Shown here in pieces: positions 44,318-52,955 of a DNA stretch of 64,000 nucleotides; positions within the stretch are counted from its first letter, which is position 1; the number at the start of each line of letters is the position of its first letter. The notes under the pieces were generated by a model. That model had not been told where the DNA came from and searched no databases. It saw nothing but the letters and a program-made list of their open reading frames with translations. A program made the position numbers and the translations under genes. The stretch is from NCBI RefSeq assembly GCF_000018045.1, contig NC_009792.1, positions 1,550,001 through 1,614,000 of the forward strand. Reading direction: 5' to 3'. This DNA is from Citrobacter koseri ATCC BAA-895 (GTDB taxonomy: Bacteria; Pseudomonadota; Gammaproteobacteria; Enterobacterales; Enterobacteriaceae).

Positions 44318-46332
44318 TGAAGCTCCCTCACCTGGCCTGGCGCGATACACCCTGGTTCAAAGCAACCTCTGGGCAATGGCGCTATGCATTGCGCAATACC
44401 CTCGCCATGTGCCTGGCGCTGACGTTCGCCTACTACATCAACCTGGATGAGCCATACTGGGCGATGACCTCTGCCGCCGTGGTAAGTTTTCCGACGGTAG
44501 GCGGCGTGATCAGTAAAAGTCTGGGGCGTATTGCCGGGAGTTTACTTGGCGCCACCGCCGCGCTCATCATCGCAGGTCACACGCTAAACGAACCCTGGCT
44601 CTTTTTATTAAGCATGGCGGCCTGGATTGGCTTTTGCACCTGGGCCTGCGCCCATTTCACCAATAACGTCGCCTACGCCTTCCAGCTGGCGGGTTACACG
44701 GCCGCCATCATCGCCTTTCCCATGGTCAACATCATCGAGGTCACACAGTTGTGGGATATCGCCCAGGCCAGGGTCTGCGAGGTGATCGTTGGTATTCTTT
44801 GCGGCGGCATGATGATGATGATCCTGCCCAGCACCTCTGACGGCACGGCGCTGTTGACCGCGCTGAAAAATATGCACGCACGGCTGCTGGAGCACGCCAG
44901 CCTGCTCTGGCAGCCGGAAACCACCGATGCGATACGTTCCGCCCATGAAGGGGTTATCGGCCAAATTTTGACGATGAACCTGCTGCGCATTCAGGCATTC
45001 TGGAGTCACTACCGTTTTCGTCGCCAGAACGCGCTGCTTAACGCTCTGCTGCATCAGCAGCTTCGCCTGACCAGCGTCATTTCCAGCCTCCGCAGGATGT
45101 TGCTGAACTGGCCCAACCCGCCGGAGCAGACCCGCGATGTGATTGAACAACTGTTGGCCGCGCTGGCTAATCCGCGTACCGACAGTTATACCGTCGCGCG
45201 CATTATTGCCCCGCTACATCCGAAAAACCGACAGGATTACCGCCACGTCGCCTTCTGGCAGCGATTGCGCTATTTCTGCCAGCTCTACTTACACAACAGC
45301 CATCAGCTACGGTTGCTGGAAAACGGCGCCGCAGTCGATAAGATCAAAGTAACGCACAGCCCCGGTCTGGCCCGCCATACGGACAACGCCGAAGCGATAT
45401 GGAGCGGATTGCGCACATTTACCACCCTCATGGTGATTGGCGCGTGGAGTATCGGTTCACAATGGGAATCCGGTTCAGGGGCGTTAACGCTGGCGGCCAT
45501 CAGTTGCGTGCTCTATTCCGCCGTCGCCACGCCGTTTAAATCACTCTCTTTACTGATGCGCACGCTGATTCTGCTTTCGTTGTTCAGCTTCGTCGTCAAA
45601 TTCGGTTTGATGGTGCAGATAACCGATCTCTGGCAGTTTTTGCTGTTTCTGTTTCCTTTGCTGGCCACGATGCAACTGCTGAAGCTGCAAATGCCGAAAC
45701 TCGCCGGGCTTTGGGGGCAGTTGATCGTTTTTATGGGATCGTTTATCGCCGTCACCAATCCCCCCGTGTATGACTTTGCTGATTTTCTTAATGACAATAC
45801 GGCTAAAATTGCCGGGGTCGCGCTGTCGTGGCTGGCCTTTGCGATCCTGCGTCCGGGTTCGGATGCCCGCAAAAGCCGTCGCCATATCCGCGCATTGCGC
45901 AGAGATTTTGTCGATCAGCTCAGTCGTCATCCATCACACAGCGAGAATGAGTTTGAATCGCTGACCTATCATCACGTCAGTCAACTCAGCAATAGCCAGG
46001 ATGCGCTGGCGCGACGCTGGCTGTTACGCTGGGGAGTGGTACTGCTGAATTGTTCACATGTGGTGTGGCAACTGCGTGCCTGGGAAACCCGCTCCGACCC
46101 GCTTTCGCGCGTCCGGGATATCTGTATTGCCTTGTTGCGCGACGTGATGAGCGAGCGCGGCGTACAGCAACGACCGCTGGCGGCCACGCTCCAGGAGCTA
46201 CAGCGTATTTGCAACACGCTGTCGCATCATCATCAACCTGCGGCTCAGGAACTGGCGGCGCTCATCTGGCGATTACACTGCTCGCTGTCACAGCTTGAGC
46301 AAGCGCCGCCGCAGGGTTCACTGACGTCCTGA
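44317..46332 (+). CDS. ydhK: FUSC-family efflux protein YdhK
   Basis: A 671-residue inner-membrane protein of the AaeB/FUSC group. There are two membrane halves (about 20-165 and 380-510), each followed by a soluble domain. The conserved PYWAMTSAAVVSFPTVGGVISKSLGRIAGSLLGA region marks the family of aromatic-acid exporters. The start overlaps the ydhJ stop (TAATG). It ends exactly where the convergent sodC ends, with no base between the two stops. Substrate unknown. Confidence 0.93.
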   Translation: MKLPHLAWRDTPWFKATSGQWRYALRNTLAMCLALTFAYYINLDEPYWAMTSAAVVSFPTVGGVISKSLGRIAGSLLGATAALIIAGHTLNEPWLFLLSMAAWIGFCTWACAHFTNNVAYAFQLAGYTAAIIAFPMVNIIEVTQLWDIAQARVCEVIVGILCGGMMMMILPSTSDGTALLTALKNMHARLLEHASLLWQPETTDAIRSAHEGVIGQILTMNLLRIQAFWSHYRFRRQNALLNALLHQQLRLTSVISSLRRMLLNWPNPPEQTRDVIEQLLAALANPRTDSYTVARIIAPLHPKNRQDYRHVAFWQRLRYFCQLYLHNSHQLRLLENGAAVDKIKVTHSPGLARHTDNAEAIWSGLRTFTTLMVIGAWSIGSQWESGSGALTLAAISCVLYSAVATPFKSLSLLMRTLILLSLFSFVVKFGLMVQITDLWQFLLFLFPLLATMQLLKLQMPKLAGLWGQLIVFMGSFIAVTNPPVYDFADFLNDNTAKIAGVALSWLAFAILRPGSDARKSRRHIRALRRDFVDQLSRHPSHSENEFESLTYHHVSQLSNSQDALARRWLLRWGVVLLNCSHVVWQLRAWETRSDPLSRVRDICIALLRDVMSERGVQQRPLAATLQELQRICNTLSHHHQPAAQELAALIWRLHCSLSQLEQAPPQGSLTS

Positions 46333-46854
46333 CTATTTGATGACGCCGCAGGCGTAACGCTCGCCACCACCGCCAAGCGGTTTCGGCTGATCGGACATGT
46401 TATCGCCGCCGACGTGGATCATCAGCGCTTTATCTTTGATTTCATCAAGAGATTTCAGGCGCGGCGCAGTAACAGGCGTGGTGGCTATCCCGTCATTATT
46501 GACCACCAGCACGGGAAGATCGCCCATATGCCCGGCGCCTTCCGGCCCCTCGTGCTTCCCGGTATTGTGCGGGTCGAAATGCCCGCCCGCCGCCTCTGCC
46601 GCCGAGGCTTTACCCTCTTTAATCGCAGGCTGGCAACTGCCGTTAGCATGGATATGAAAACCATGTTCACCCGGCGGCAGCGCTTTCAGGTCGGGAGTAA
46701 ACTCCAGCCCTTTATCCGTTTCGGCAATGGTTACGCTGCCAATCGACTGCCCGACGCCTTGCGAAGTCACCAGATTCATCGTCACTTCTTCACTGGCGGC
46801 CTGTGCGCCCGCACAGGCCAGCAGGGTTAACATTGCCAGACTCAAACGCTTCAT
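46333..46854 (-). CDS. sodC: Periplasmic Cu,Zn superoxide dismutase SodC
   Basis: A 173-residue exported superoxide dismutase. The signal peptide covers about 1-19 (GAQAASEE). Metal-binding histidines are in HGFHIHANGSC, AGGHFDPHNTGKHEGPEGAGHMGDLPVL and the later MIHVGGDN. The disulfide cysteines are in GSCQP and RYACGVIK. This is the chromosomal type (SodCII in Salmonella) that removes periplasmic superoxide. The start MKRLSLAMLTLLACAG fits; 17 upstream in-frame residues do not. Confidence 0.96.
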   Translation of the reverse strand: MKRLSLAMLTLLACAGAQAASEEVTMNLVTSQGVGQSIGSVTIAETDKGLEFTPDLKALPPGEHGFHIHANGSCQPAIKEGKASAAEAAGGHFDPHNTGKHEGPEGAGHMGDLPVLVVNNDGIATTPVTAPRLKSLDEIKDKALMIHVGGDNMSDQPKPLGGGGERYACGVIK

Positions 46855-46933
46855 AAGACCTCCGTCAAATGTGTTTACCCGGTTAAGTGTAAACCAGTGA
46901 CACAATTTTGAACGGAAAGCCGAAAATGCAGCA

Positions 46934-47830
46934 TTATGGTACGTCGTAACCTAACGCCGCTTTGCGGATACGGAACCATTGCTGACGCGACATCGTCAGA
47001 GACTCCGCCTCAATCGCTGCGCGTACGCGCTCAATTTTACCGGAGCCGATAATCGGCAACGGCTGAGACGGCAGACGTAAAATCCACGCATATACCACCT
47101 GCTCTATCGTGGTCGCGTTCAGCTCTTCCGCGATCGCGGCAAGTTCGTTGCGCAGCGGCGCGAATTCATCATCATTAAACAGACGACCGCCGCCAAGACA
47201 GGACCACGCCATCGGTCGAATACGCAGTTGCTGTAGCTGATCCAGCGTGCCGTCCAGTAGCAGCGGCTGATGAACCGGTGAAATCTCAACCTGGTTCGTG
47301 GCAAGGGTAAACGGCAGACGCGATTGCAGTAGCGTAAACTGGGCCGGGGTAAAGTTAGAGACGCCAAAGTGGCGCACTTTTCCGCTCTGGTGGAGATGCT
47401 GGAATGCTTCCGCGACGTCGTCCGCATCCATTAGCGGGTCGGGACGATGGATGAGCAGCAGATCAAGGCGGTCAGTCGCCAGATTTTTCAGGGACTGTTC
47501 AGCGCTGGCAACAATGTGGTCGCGGTCAGTGATGTAATGGCCGAGTACATTTTCAGCCCGGGCGGTCGTGGCGATACCACACTTCGTTACGATCTGCATC
47601 CGCTCACGCAGGTGCGGCGCCAGTTTCAACGCTTCGCCAAACGCGGCCTCACATTGATAACCGCCGTAGATATCCGCATGGTCAACGGTCGTGACGCCCA
47701 GATCAAGATGCTCTTCAATAAAGCTGACCAGCTGACGCGCAGACATATTCCAGTCCATCAGACGCCAGTAACCCATCACGAAGCGCGAAAATTCCGGGCC
47801 TTGCGGGGCAATAGTGATACGCTGAACCAT
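46934..47830 (-). CDS. ydhF: Aldo/keto reductase YdhF
   Basis: A 298-residue NADPH-dependent oxidoreductase with the TIM-barrel aldo/keto reductase fold. The catalytic Asp and Tyr lie in TTVDHADIYGGYQCE, with Lys and His expected in IVTKCGI and LLLIHRPDP. The cofactor end is PIIGSGKIERV. Length equals E. coli YdhF. The physiological substrate is unknown. It may be cotranscribed with ydhL, 49 bp upstream on the same strand. Confidence 0.94.
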   Translation of the reverse strand: MVQRITIAPQGPEFSRFVMGYWRLMDWNMSARQLVSFIEEHLDLGVTTVDHADIYGGYQCEAAFGEALKLAPHLRERMQIVTKCGIATTARAENVLGHYITDRDHIVASAEQSLKNLATDRLDLLLIHRPDPLMDADDVAEAFQHLHQSGKVRHFGVSNFTPAQFTLLQSRLPFTLATNQVEISPVHQPLLLDGTLDQLQQLRIRPMAWSCLGGGRLFNDDEFAPLRNELAAIAEELNATTIEQVVYAWILRLPSQPLPIIGSGKIERVRAAIEAESLTMSRQQWFRIRKAALGYDVP

Positions 47831-47879
47831 AACCGCTTCCTCATATATAGATGTTTAGCGAGTATACGCAATTACGGTT

Positions 47880-48119
47880 TCAAAAGAGTGAGGGTTGTTG
47901 AGGTTCTTCCTGCGGGTTCGGTTTGTTTGCGCGTAATTTGCGCATAAGACGCTGACGACAAAGCCGCAACACGTCCTGCTTCTCGGCGTCGCTCATTTTT
48001 TGCCAGTTGAAACGCTCATCCCGACTGCGCAGACAGCCGCGACAAAATCCGCGCTCATCCGACTGACAGATCCCCCTGCACGGGCTTGGGACGGGAAAAA
48101 ACTCTAACTGCTCGGCCAC
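47880..48119 (-). CDS. ydhL: DUF1289 cysteine-rich protein YdhL
   Basis: A 79-residue protein of the DUF1289 family with three cysteines in PCRGICQSDERGFCRGCLRSRDE (four counting the last Cys), a likely metal-binding motif, and a conserved basic C-terminal helix. The start is GTG after a GAGGAG site. It matches E. coli YdhL; function unknown. It is divergent from nemR, and the shared 100-bp region contains the NemR box. Confidence 0.9.
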   Translation of the reverse strand: MAEQLEFFPVPSPCRGICQSDERGFCRGCLRSRDERFNWQKMSDAEKQDVLRLCRQRLMRKLRANKPNPQEEPQQPSLF

Positions 48120-48190
48120 ACTCTCTCCTCAACGAAAGCACTTATGCTTATTGAAGACGCTAACTGGCTTTCTGGCAACCTGACTTGCAT

Positions 48191-48206
48191 TAGACCGATT
48201 GGTCTA
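48191..48206. promoter_or_regulatory. NemR operator upstream of nemR
   Basis: TAGACCGATTGGTCTA is a 16-bp palindrome with one central mismatch, nearly identical to the NemR box TAGACCGATCGGTCTA of E. coli. It ends 14 bp before the nemR ATG and should mediate autorepression of nemRA-gloA. Confidence 0.92.
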
Positions 48207-48220
48207 TTACACTCTGCGGC

Positions 48221-48820
48221 ATGAACAAACAGACTGAACATGATACCCGCGAACATCTTCTGGCTACCGGCGAGCAGCTTTGTATGCAGCGTGGCTTCAC
48301 CGGAATGGGATTGAGCGAGCTGCTCAAAACCGCCGAAGTGCCGAAGGGGTCGTTTTATCACTATTTTCGTTCCAAAGAAGCGTTTGGCGTCGCCATGCTG
48401 GAACGGCATTACGCCGGATATCATCAGCGGCTGGCAACGCATTTTGACGCCGGAGCGGGCAACTACCGTGACCGCATTCTGGCTTACTATCAGGAAACCC
48501 TGAATCAGTTTTGCCAGCAAGGCACTATCAGCGGCTGTTTGACCGTAAAGCTGTCCGCCGAAGTGTGCGATCTCTCAGAAGATATGCGCACTGCGATGGA
48601 CAAAGGCGCGCGGCATATTATTACGCTGTTAGCGCAAGCGCTGGAAAAAGGACGCGAAGCCCGCTGTCTCTCTTTTGCTGGCGAGTCGCTGCAACAGGCG
48701 CAGATCCTGTATGCGCTGTGGTTAGGCGCGAATCTGCACGCCAAAATTTCTCGCAGTGCCGCCCCGCTTGAAAGCGCGCTGGCACATGTAAAAACGATTA
48801 TCGCAACGCCTGCGGCTTAA
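48221..48820 (+). CDS. nemR: TetR-family electrophile/hypochlorite sensor NemR
   Basis: A 199-residue TetR repressor. The N-terminal helix-turn-helix is MGLSELLKTAEVPKGSFYHYFRSKE. The redox-sensing Cys106 is kept (TISGCLTVKLSAE) at the E. coli position; it reacts with hypochlorite, methylglyoxal, quinones and N-ethylmaleimide to release DNA. It controls nemA and gloA downstream. The ATG has no clear ribosome site, and the operator lies just upstream, as in E. coli. Confidence 0.96.
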   Translation: MNKQTEHDTREHLLATGEQLCMQRGFTGMGLSELLKTAEVPKGSFYHYFRSKEAFGVAMLERHYAGYHQRLATHFDAGAGNYRDRILAYYQETLNQFCQQGTISGCLTVKLSAEVCDLSEDMRTAMDKGARHIITLLAQALEKGREARCLSFAGESLQQAQILYALWLGANLHAKISRSAAPLESALAHVKTIIATPAA

Positions 48821-48845
48821 CGGGCGTTTTTATTTTCCTTATCAC

Positions 48846-48860
48846 TAGACGACCGGTCTA
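48846..48860. promoter_or_regulatory. Second NemR-type palindrome, upstream of nemA
   Basis: TAGAC-GACCG-GTCTA has the same outer half-sites as the nemR operator, with one base less between them. It lies between the nemR stop and the nemA start, 18 bp before nemA. It could give nemA extra control inside the operon. Confidence 0.7.
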
Positions 48861-48878
48861 CTTATACCAGGAGCCATT

Positions 48879-49976
48879 ATGTCATCTGAGAAACTGTTTA
48901 CCCCGCTGAAAGTGGGCGCAATTACGGCAGCAAACCGTGTGTTCATGGCCCCTCTGACGCGTTTGCGCAGCATTGAACCGGGCGACATTCCCACCCCGTT
49001 AATGGCCGAGTATTATCGTCAACGCGCCAGCGCCGGGCTAATCATCAGTGAAGCGACGCAGATCTCCGCACAGGCGAAAGGCTATGCGGGCGCGCCGGGT
49101 CTGCACAGCGCGGAGCAGATCGAGGCATGGAAAAAAATTACCGCTGGCGTTCATGCCGAACAGGGGCACATTGCTGTTCAACTCTGGCATACCGGTCGAA
49201 TCTCTCATTCCAGCCTGCAACCCGGTGGCCAGCCTCCCGTCTCCGCATCTGCGATCGGCGCTGGCACCCGTACCTCGCTGCGCGATGAAAACGGCCAGGC
49301 CATTCGTGTCGACACCTCAATGCCGCGTGCGCTGGAAACCGACGAGATCCCAGGCATCGTCAACGATTTCCGTCAGGCTATCGCCAATGCGCGTGAAGCC
49401 GGTTTCGACCTGGTAGAACTGCATTCCGCCCACGGCTATCTGCTGCACCAGTTCCTTTCCCCGACGTCAAACCATCGTACTGACCAGTACGGCGGCAGCG
49501 TTGAGAACCGCGCGCGTCTGGTGCTGGAAGTCGTCGATGCTGGTATTCAGGAATGGGGGGCAGATCGAATTGGTATTCGTGTTTCCCCTATCGGCACATT
49601 CCAGAATGTCGGCAATGGCCCGAATGAAGAAGCCGATGCGCTCTATCTGATTGAGGAACTGGGTAAACGCGGCATTGCCTATCTGCACATGTCCGAACCT
49701 GACTGGGCTGGCGGCGAACCGTATACTGACGCCTTCCGTGAGAAAGTTCGCGCCCGCTTCCACGGCCCGATCATTGGCGCAGGCGCCTATACGCCGGAAA
49801 AAGCGGAAGACCTGCTCAATAAGGGCCTGATCGACGCCGTCGCGTTTGGCCGGGCATATATTGCTAACCCGGACCTGGTGGCTCGTCTGCAACGCAAAGC
49901 AGAACTGAATCCACAACGCGCAGAAAGCTTCTACGGCGGCGGCGCGGAAGGTTACACGGACTATCCTACCCTGTAA
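48879..49976 (+). CDS. nemA: N-ethylmaleimide reductase NemA (old yellow enzyme)
   Basis: A 365-residue FMN-dependent ene-reductase that reduces maleimides, nitro-aromatics and other electrophiles with NADPH. It is an (alpha/beta)8 barrel; landmarks are VFMAPLTRLRS, VQLWHTGRISH, the substrate-site histidines in ELHSAHGYLLHQFLSPTSNHR, and IGAGAYTPEKAEDLL at the phosphate site. It follows nemR by 58 bp after a CAGGAG site and precedes gloA, forming an electrophile-detoxification operon. Confidence 0.96.
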   Translation: MSSEKLFTPLKVGAITAANRVFMAPLTRLRSIEPGDIPTPLMAEYYRQRASAGLIISEATQISAQAKGYAGAPGLHSAEQIEAWKKITAGVHAEQGHIAVQLWHTGRISHSSLQPGGQPPVSASAIGAGTRTSLRDENGQAIRVDTSMPRALETDEIPGIVNDFRQAIANAREAGFDLVELHSAHGYLLHQFLSPTSNHRTDQYGGSVENRARLVLEVVDAGIQEWGADRIGIRVSPIGTFQNVGNGPNEEADALYLIEELGKRGIAYLHMSEPDWAGGEPYTDAFREKVRARFHGPIIGAGAYTPEKAEDLLNKGLIDAVAFGRAYIANPDLVARLQRKAELNPQRAESFYGGGAEGYTDYPTL

Positions 49977-49987
49977 TCCTGCGTTGG

Positions 49988-50009
49988 TAGCGGCGTAAAA
50001 ACGCCGCTA
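49988..50009 (+). other. Hairpin between nemA and gloA
   Basis: The perfect 9-bp stem TAGCGGCGT / ACGCCGCTA has an AAAA loop and no T-run after it. In this operon it could shield the nemA 3' end or set the ratio of nemA to gloA message rather than end transcription. Confidence 0.6.
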
Positions 50010-50064
50010 TACTAGAACAACATTTTGAATGTATTGACCATTCAGCACTTTTGAGGGGAAAAAG

Positions 50065-50472
50065 ATGCGTTTACTTCATACCATGCTGCGTGTTGGCGAC
50101 TTGCAGCGTTCCATCGAATTCTACACCAACGTACTGGGCATGAAGCTGCTGCGCACCAGCGAAAACCCGGAATACAAATACTCTCTGGCATTCGTGGGTT
50201 ACGGCCCGGAAAGCGAAGAAGCGGTGATCGAGTTAACTTACAACTGGGGCGTTGATAAGTACGAGCTGGGCACGGCCTATGGCCATATCGCCCTGAGCGT
50301 CGACAATGCTGCCGAAGCCTGCGAACGCATTCGCCAGAACGGCGGTAACGTCACGCGTGAAGCGGGTCCGGTAAAAGGTGGCTCCACCGTCATCGCGTTT
50401 GTTGAAGATCCTGATGGCTACAAAATTGAGCTGATTGAAGCCAAAGACGCCGGTCGCGGTCTGGGCAACTAA
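50065..50472 (+). CDS. gloA: Lactoylglutathione lyase (glyoxalase I) GloA
   Basis: A 135-residue metal-dependent glyoxalase I that converts the hemithioacetal of methylglyoxal and glutathione to S-lactoylglutathione. The four metal ligands are in place: His5, Glu56, His74 and Glu122, the pattern of the nickel-type enzyme. It is preceded by GAGGGGAA. It lies in the NemR regulon, fitting induction by methylglyoxal, and is followed by a terminator. Confidence 0.97.
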   Translation: MRLLHTMLRVGDLQRSIEFYTNVLGMKLLRTSENPEYKYSLAFVGYGPESEEAVIELTYNWGVDKYELGTAYGHIALSVDNAAEACERIRQNGGNVTREAGPVKGGSTVIAFVEDPDGYKIELIEAKDAGRGLGN

Positions 50473-50480
50473 TCTCCCGC

Positions 50481-50510
50481 CGGGCACAGACTCTCTGTGC
50501 CCGTTGTTTT
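50481..50510 (+). terminator. Terminator after gloA
   Basis: The perfect 10-bp stem CGGGCACAGA / TCTGTGCCCG has a 3-nt loop and is followed by TTGTTTT. It closes the nemRA-gloA operon before rnt. Confidence 0.88.
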
Positions 50511-50574
50511 ACTGCATCTCAGCGTAAAATTTGCCATAATGCGCGCTGCAATTTTTCCGTATTAAGAGACCCAG

Positions 50575-51222
50575 ATGTCCGATAACGCTCAACTTTCCGG
50601 TCTGTGCGACCGTTTTCGTGGTTTTTATCCTGTCGTCATTGATGTCGAAACGGCGGGATTCAATGCCAAAACCGATGCGCTGCTTGAGGTTGCCGCCATC
50701 ACGCTGAAAATGGATGAACAAGGCTGGCTGATGCCGGACACGACGCTGCATTTCCATGTTGAGCCGTTCGAAGGCGCAAACTTACAGCCTGAAGCGCTTG
50801 CCTTTAACGGAATCGATCCTTCTAACCCGCTGCGCGGCGCGGTCAGCGAGTACGATGCGCTGCATGCTATTTTCAAAATGGTGCGCAAGGGAATTAAAGA
50901 CAGCGGTTGCAATCGTGCGATCATGGTCGCCCATAACGCCACGTTCGATCACAGTTTTATGATGGCCGCCGCTGAGCGCGCTTCGCTGAAACGTAACCCC
51001 TTCCACCCCTTCGTGACCTTTGACACTGCGGCCCTGAGCGGCCTGGCGCTGGGACAGACCGTGCTGTCAAAAGCGTGTCTGGCGGCGGGAATGGAGTTTG
51101 ATGGAACGCAGGCGCACTCTGCGCTATACGACACCGAACGAACGGCCGTTCTGTTTTGCGAAATCGTTAACCGCTGGAAGCGTCTTGGCGGCTGGCCGTT
51201 GCCAGTACCAGAAGAGGCATAA
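50575..51222 (+). CDS. rnt: Ribonuclease T
   Basis: A 215-residue DEDD-family 3'-5' exoribonuclease that trims tRNAs and other stable RNAs and turns over the tRNA CCA end; it also acts on single-stranded DNA. Exo I is VVIDVETAGFN with Asp23 and Glu25, exo II includes AHNATFDHSFM, and exo III has the His and Asp of AHSALYDTERTAV. In E. coli lhr follows; here it does not, and a REP-like remnant and terminator lie before grxD. Confidence 0.97.
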   Translation: MSDNAQLSGLCDRFRGFYPVVIDVETAGFNAKTDALLEVAAITLKMDEQGWLMPDTTLHFHVEPFEGANLQPEALAFNGIDPSNPLRGAVSEYDALHAIFKMVRKGIKDSGCNRAIMVAHNATFDHSFMMAAAERASLKRNPFHPFVTFDTAALSGLALGQTVLSKACLAAGMEFDGTQAHSALYDTERTAVLFCEIVNRWKRLGGWPLPVPEEA

Positions 51223-51292
51223 TCGTGTCGGGTGGCGATGCCCGCGCGTCCTGATAAGCGACGCGCCATCAGGCAACCGCGTTTTCAGCAAA

Positions 51293-51320
51293 AAAAAAGC
51301 GACCAGATGGTCGCTTTTTT
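51293..51320. terminator. Bidirectional terminator rnt / grxD
   Basis: AAAAAAGCGACC and GGTCGCTTTTTT form a perfect 12-bp stem with a 4-nt loop, giving T-runs on both strands between the convergent stops. A degenerate REP-like palindromic stretch lies just before it (about 51228-51280). Confidence 0.93.
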
Positions 51321-51332
51321 ATTTCGGCTGAA

Positions 51333-51680
51333 TTACTCAGCGTCAGGCTCTTCGGTTTTGTATTTTGCCGCAGTCTCGTTGATCAACTGCTGCAACTCAC
51401 CGCGCTGGTACATTTCAATTAAGATATCGCAGCCGCCAACCAGCTCACCGTCCACCCACAGTTGCGGGAAGGTCGGCCAGTTTGCATATTTCGGCAGCTC
51501 GGCGCGGATGTCCGGGTTTTGCAGAATATCGACATAGGCAAAACGTTCACCACAGGCAGAAAGCGCCTGAACAGCCTGTGCGGAAAAACCGCAGCTTGGC
51601 AGTTTTGGAGAGCCTTTCATGTACAGGAGAATCGGGTTTTCAGCGATCTGGCGCTGGATTTTTTCGATAGTGGTGCTCAT
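51333..51680 (-). CDS. grxD: Monothiol glutaredoxin GrxD (Grx4)
   Basis: A 115-residue CGFS-type monothiol glutaredoxin that binds and transfers 2Fe-2S clusters and works with BolA proteins in iron homeostasis. The active site PSCGFSAQAVQ has Cys30. The cis-Pro segment is WPTFPQLWVDGELVGGCD, whose residues bind glutathione. Length equals E. coli GrxD. It is divergent from mepH. Confidence 0.97.
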   Translation of the reverse strand: MSTTIEKIQRQIAENPILLYMKGSPKLPSCGFSAQAVQALSACGERFAYVDILQNPDIRAELPKYANWPTFPQLWVDGELVGGCDILIEMYQRGELQQLINETAAKYKTEEPDAE

Positions 51681-52017
51681 TGTCTTGCTTCCTTAAACTT
51701 CTTTACGGCAGTAGTCTGACATTGTAGCGGGTCAGGCTGGCAACGGAAAATAACATTTTCATCACGCTTTACTATTTTATCGTCTGAAGCCTGAAGTTGC
51801 ATTCTAAATATCTCTTATCCACTTAAACAGTATGGAATTGTTTATCTGTTGACCCGTTTCCGCTTTTGTTGCTGCTTTTTTTTGCACTCAATAACGAAAC
51901 GCGATTTTAGATGACAAAAGCTATTAACTTCCGGGGATTTTATAGATTAGAATCGATGCGTTTTGTAAATCATACGCAGGCATGAATTCGACCTGCCCTT
52001 AACCAGAGGATTGCTCA
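51681..52017. other. Divergent grxD / mepH intergenic region (337 bp)
   Basis: This gap holds the grxD and mepH promoters. It is AT-rich around 51770-51960. I see no clear operator, hairpin or small open frame with a ribosome site. The GTG start of mepH is preceded by a weak AGAGGA at 52005. Confidence 0.5.
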
Positions 52018-52830
52018 GTGGCGCGGATAAACCGGATCTCGATCACGCTCTGTGCTTTGCTTTTTACCACGCTCCCTTTTACGTCAATGGCGCATGCCTC
52101 CCGGCAAGCCAGGGCGACGCCTGCCGCGCATGTCACGAAAACGGCAGATAAGCAGAAGAACACCGCGACCAGCAAGAAAAAAACGAAGACTGCAAAAAAA
52201 GCCGTGAGTAAAACCCAAAGTAAAACGGCCTCCACATCGAAAAAACGCATTGCCTCCCCTGCGAAAACCAGCAAAACTGCAAGCCGTCGTAGCAAACCCG
52301 CCACCACACAAACCGCCGCCGTAACCTGGACGGAAAAATGTACGCCGCGCAAGGGTCGTAAGCCGCATTGTGTCAAAGTAAAAGGCGCCCCGCTTGCCAT
52401 TGCCGATGCGCATAAAGCGAAAATGCAGAAAGCCACCAACACGGCGATGAATAAATTAATGAATCAGATTGGCAAACCGTATCGTTGGGGCGGAACGTCT
52501 CCACGAACCGGTTTTGATTGCAGCGGTCTGGTTTATTACGCGTATAAGGATCTGGTGAAATTCCGCATCCCGCGTACTGCAAATGAAATGTATCATTTGC
52601 GTGATGCCGCGCCGATTGAACGTGGCGAACTGAAAAATGGCGATCTCGTGTTCTTCCGTACTCAGGGTCGCGGTACTGCCGATCACGTTGGCGTTTACGT
52701 TGGCAACGGCAAATTTATTCAGTCTCCGCGCAGCGGTCAGGAAATACAGATTACCTCTCTTAGCGAAGATTACTGGCAGCGCCATTACGTGGGCGCACGC
52801 CGGGTCATGACGCCGAAAACCATTCGATAA
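52018..52830 (+). CDS. mepH: Murein DD-endopeptidase MepH (NlpC/P60)
   Basis: A 270-residue exported hydrolase that cuts peptidoglycan cross-links to allow wall growth. The signal peptide is about 1-27 (ending AHA). A Lys/Thr/Ser-rich low-complexity linker spans about 28-100. The NlpC/P60 domain follows, with Cys168 in FDCSGLVYYAY and His223 in ADHVGVYV; the third catalytic position appears to be Gln235 (FIQSPRSG), where relatives such as Spr have His. Start codon is GTG. Confidence 0.95.
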   Translation: MARINRISITLCALLFTTLPFTSMAHASRQARATPAAHVTKTADKQKNTATSKKKTKTAKKAVSKTQSKTASTSKKRIASPAKTSKTASRRSKPATTQTAAVTWTEKCTPRKGRKPHCVKVKGAPLAIADAHKAKMQKATNTAMNKLMNQIGKPYRWGGTSPRTGFDCSGLVYYAYKDLVKFRIPRTANEMYHLRDAAPIERGELKNGDLVFFRTQGRGTADHVGVYVGNGKFIQSPRSGQEIQITSLSEDYWQRHYVGARRVMTPKTIR

Positions 52831-52834
52831 AACG

Positions 52835-52869
52835 TTACCCTGTAGTATGGCTACAGGGTAAGTTCTTCT
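52835..52869 (+). terminator. Terminator after mepH
   Basis: The perfect 11-bp stem TTACCCTGTAG / CTACAGGGTAA has a 5-nt loop and is followed by GTTCTTCTTTT. It separates mepH from the sodB promoter region, which contains TACAAT at 52907-52912. Confidence 0.75.
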
Positions 52870-52955
52870 TTTGTATCACCTTTCAATTTGCTACCCTATC
52901 CTTACGTACAATAAGGTTATTGTGCGCACCTAATATAAATATAAGGAGAGAAGCA

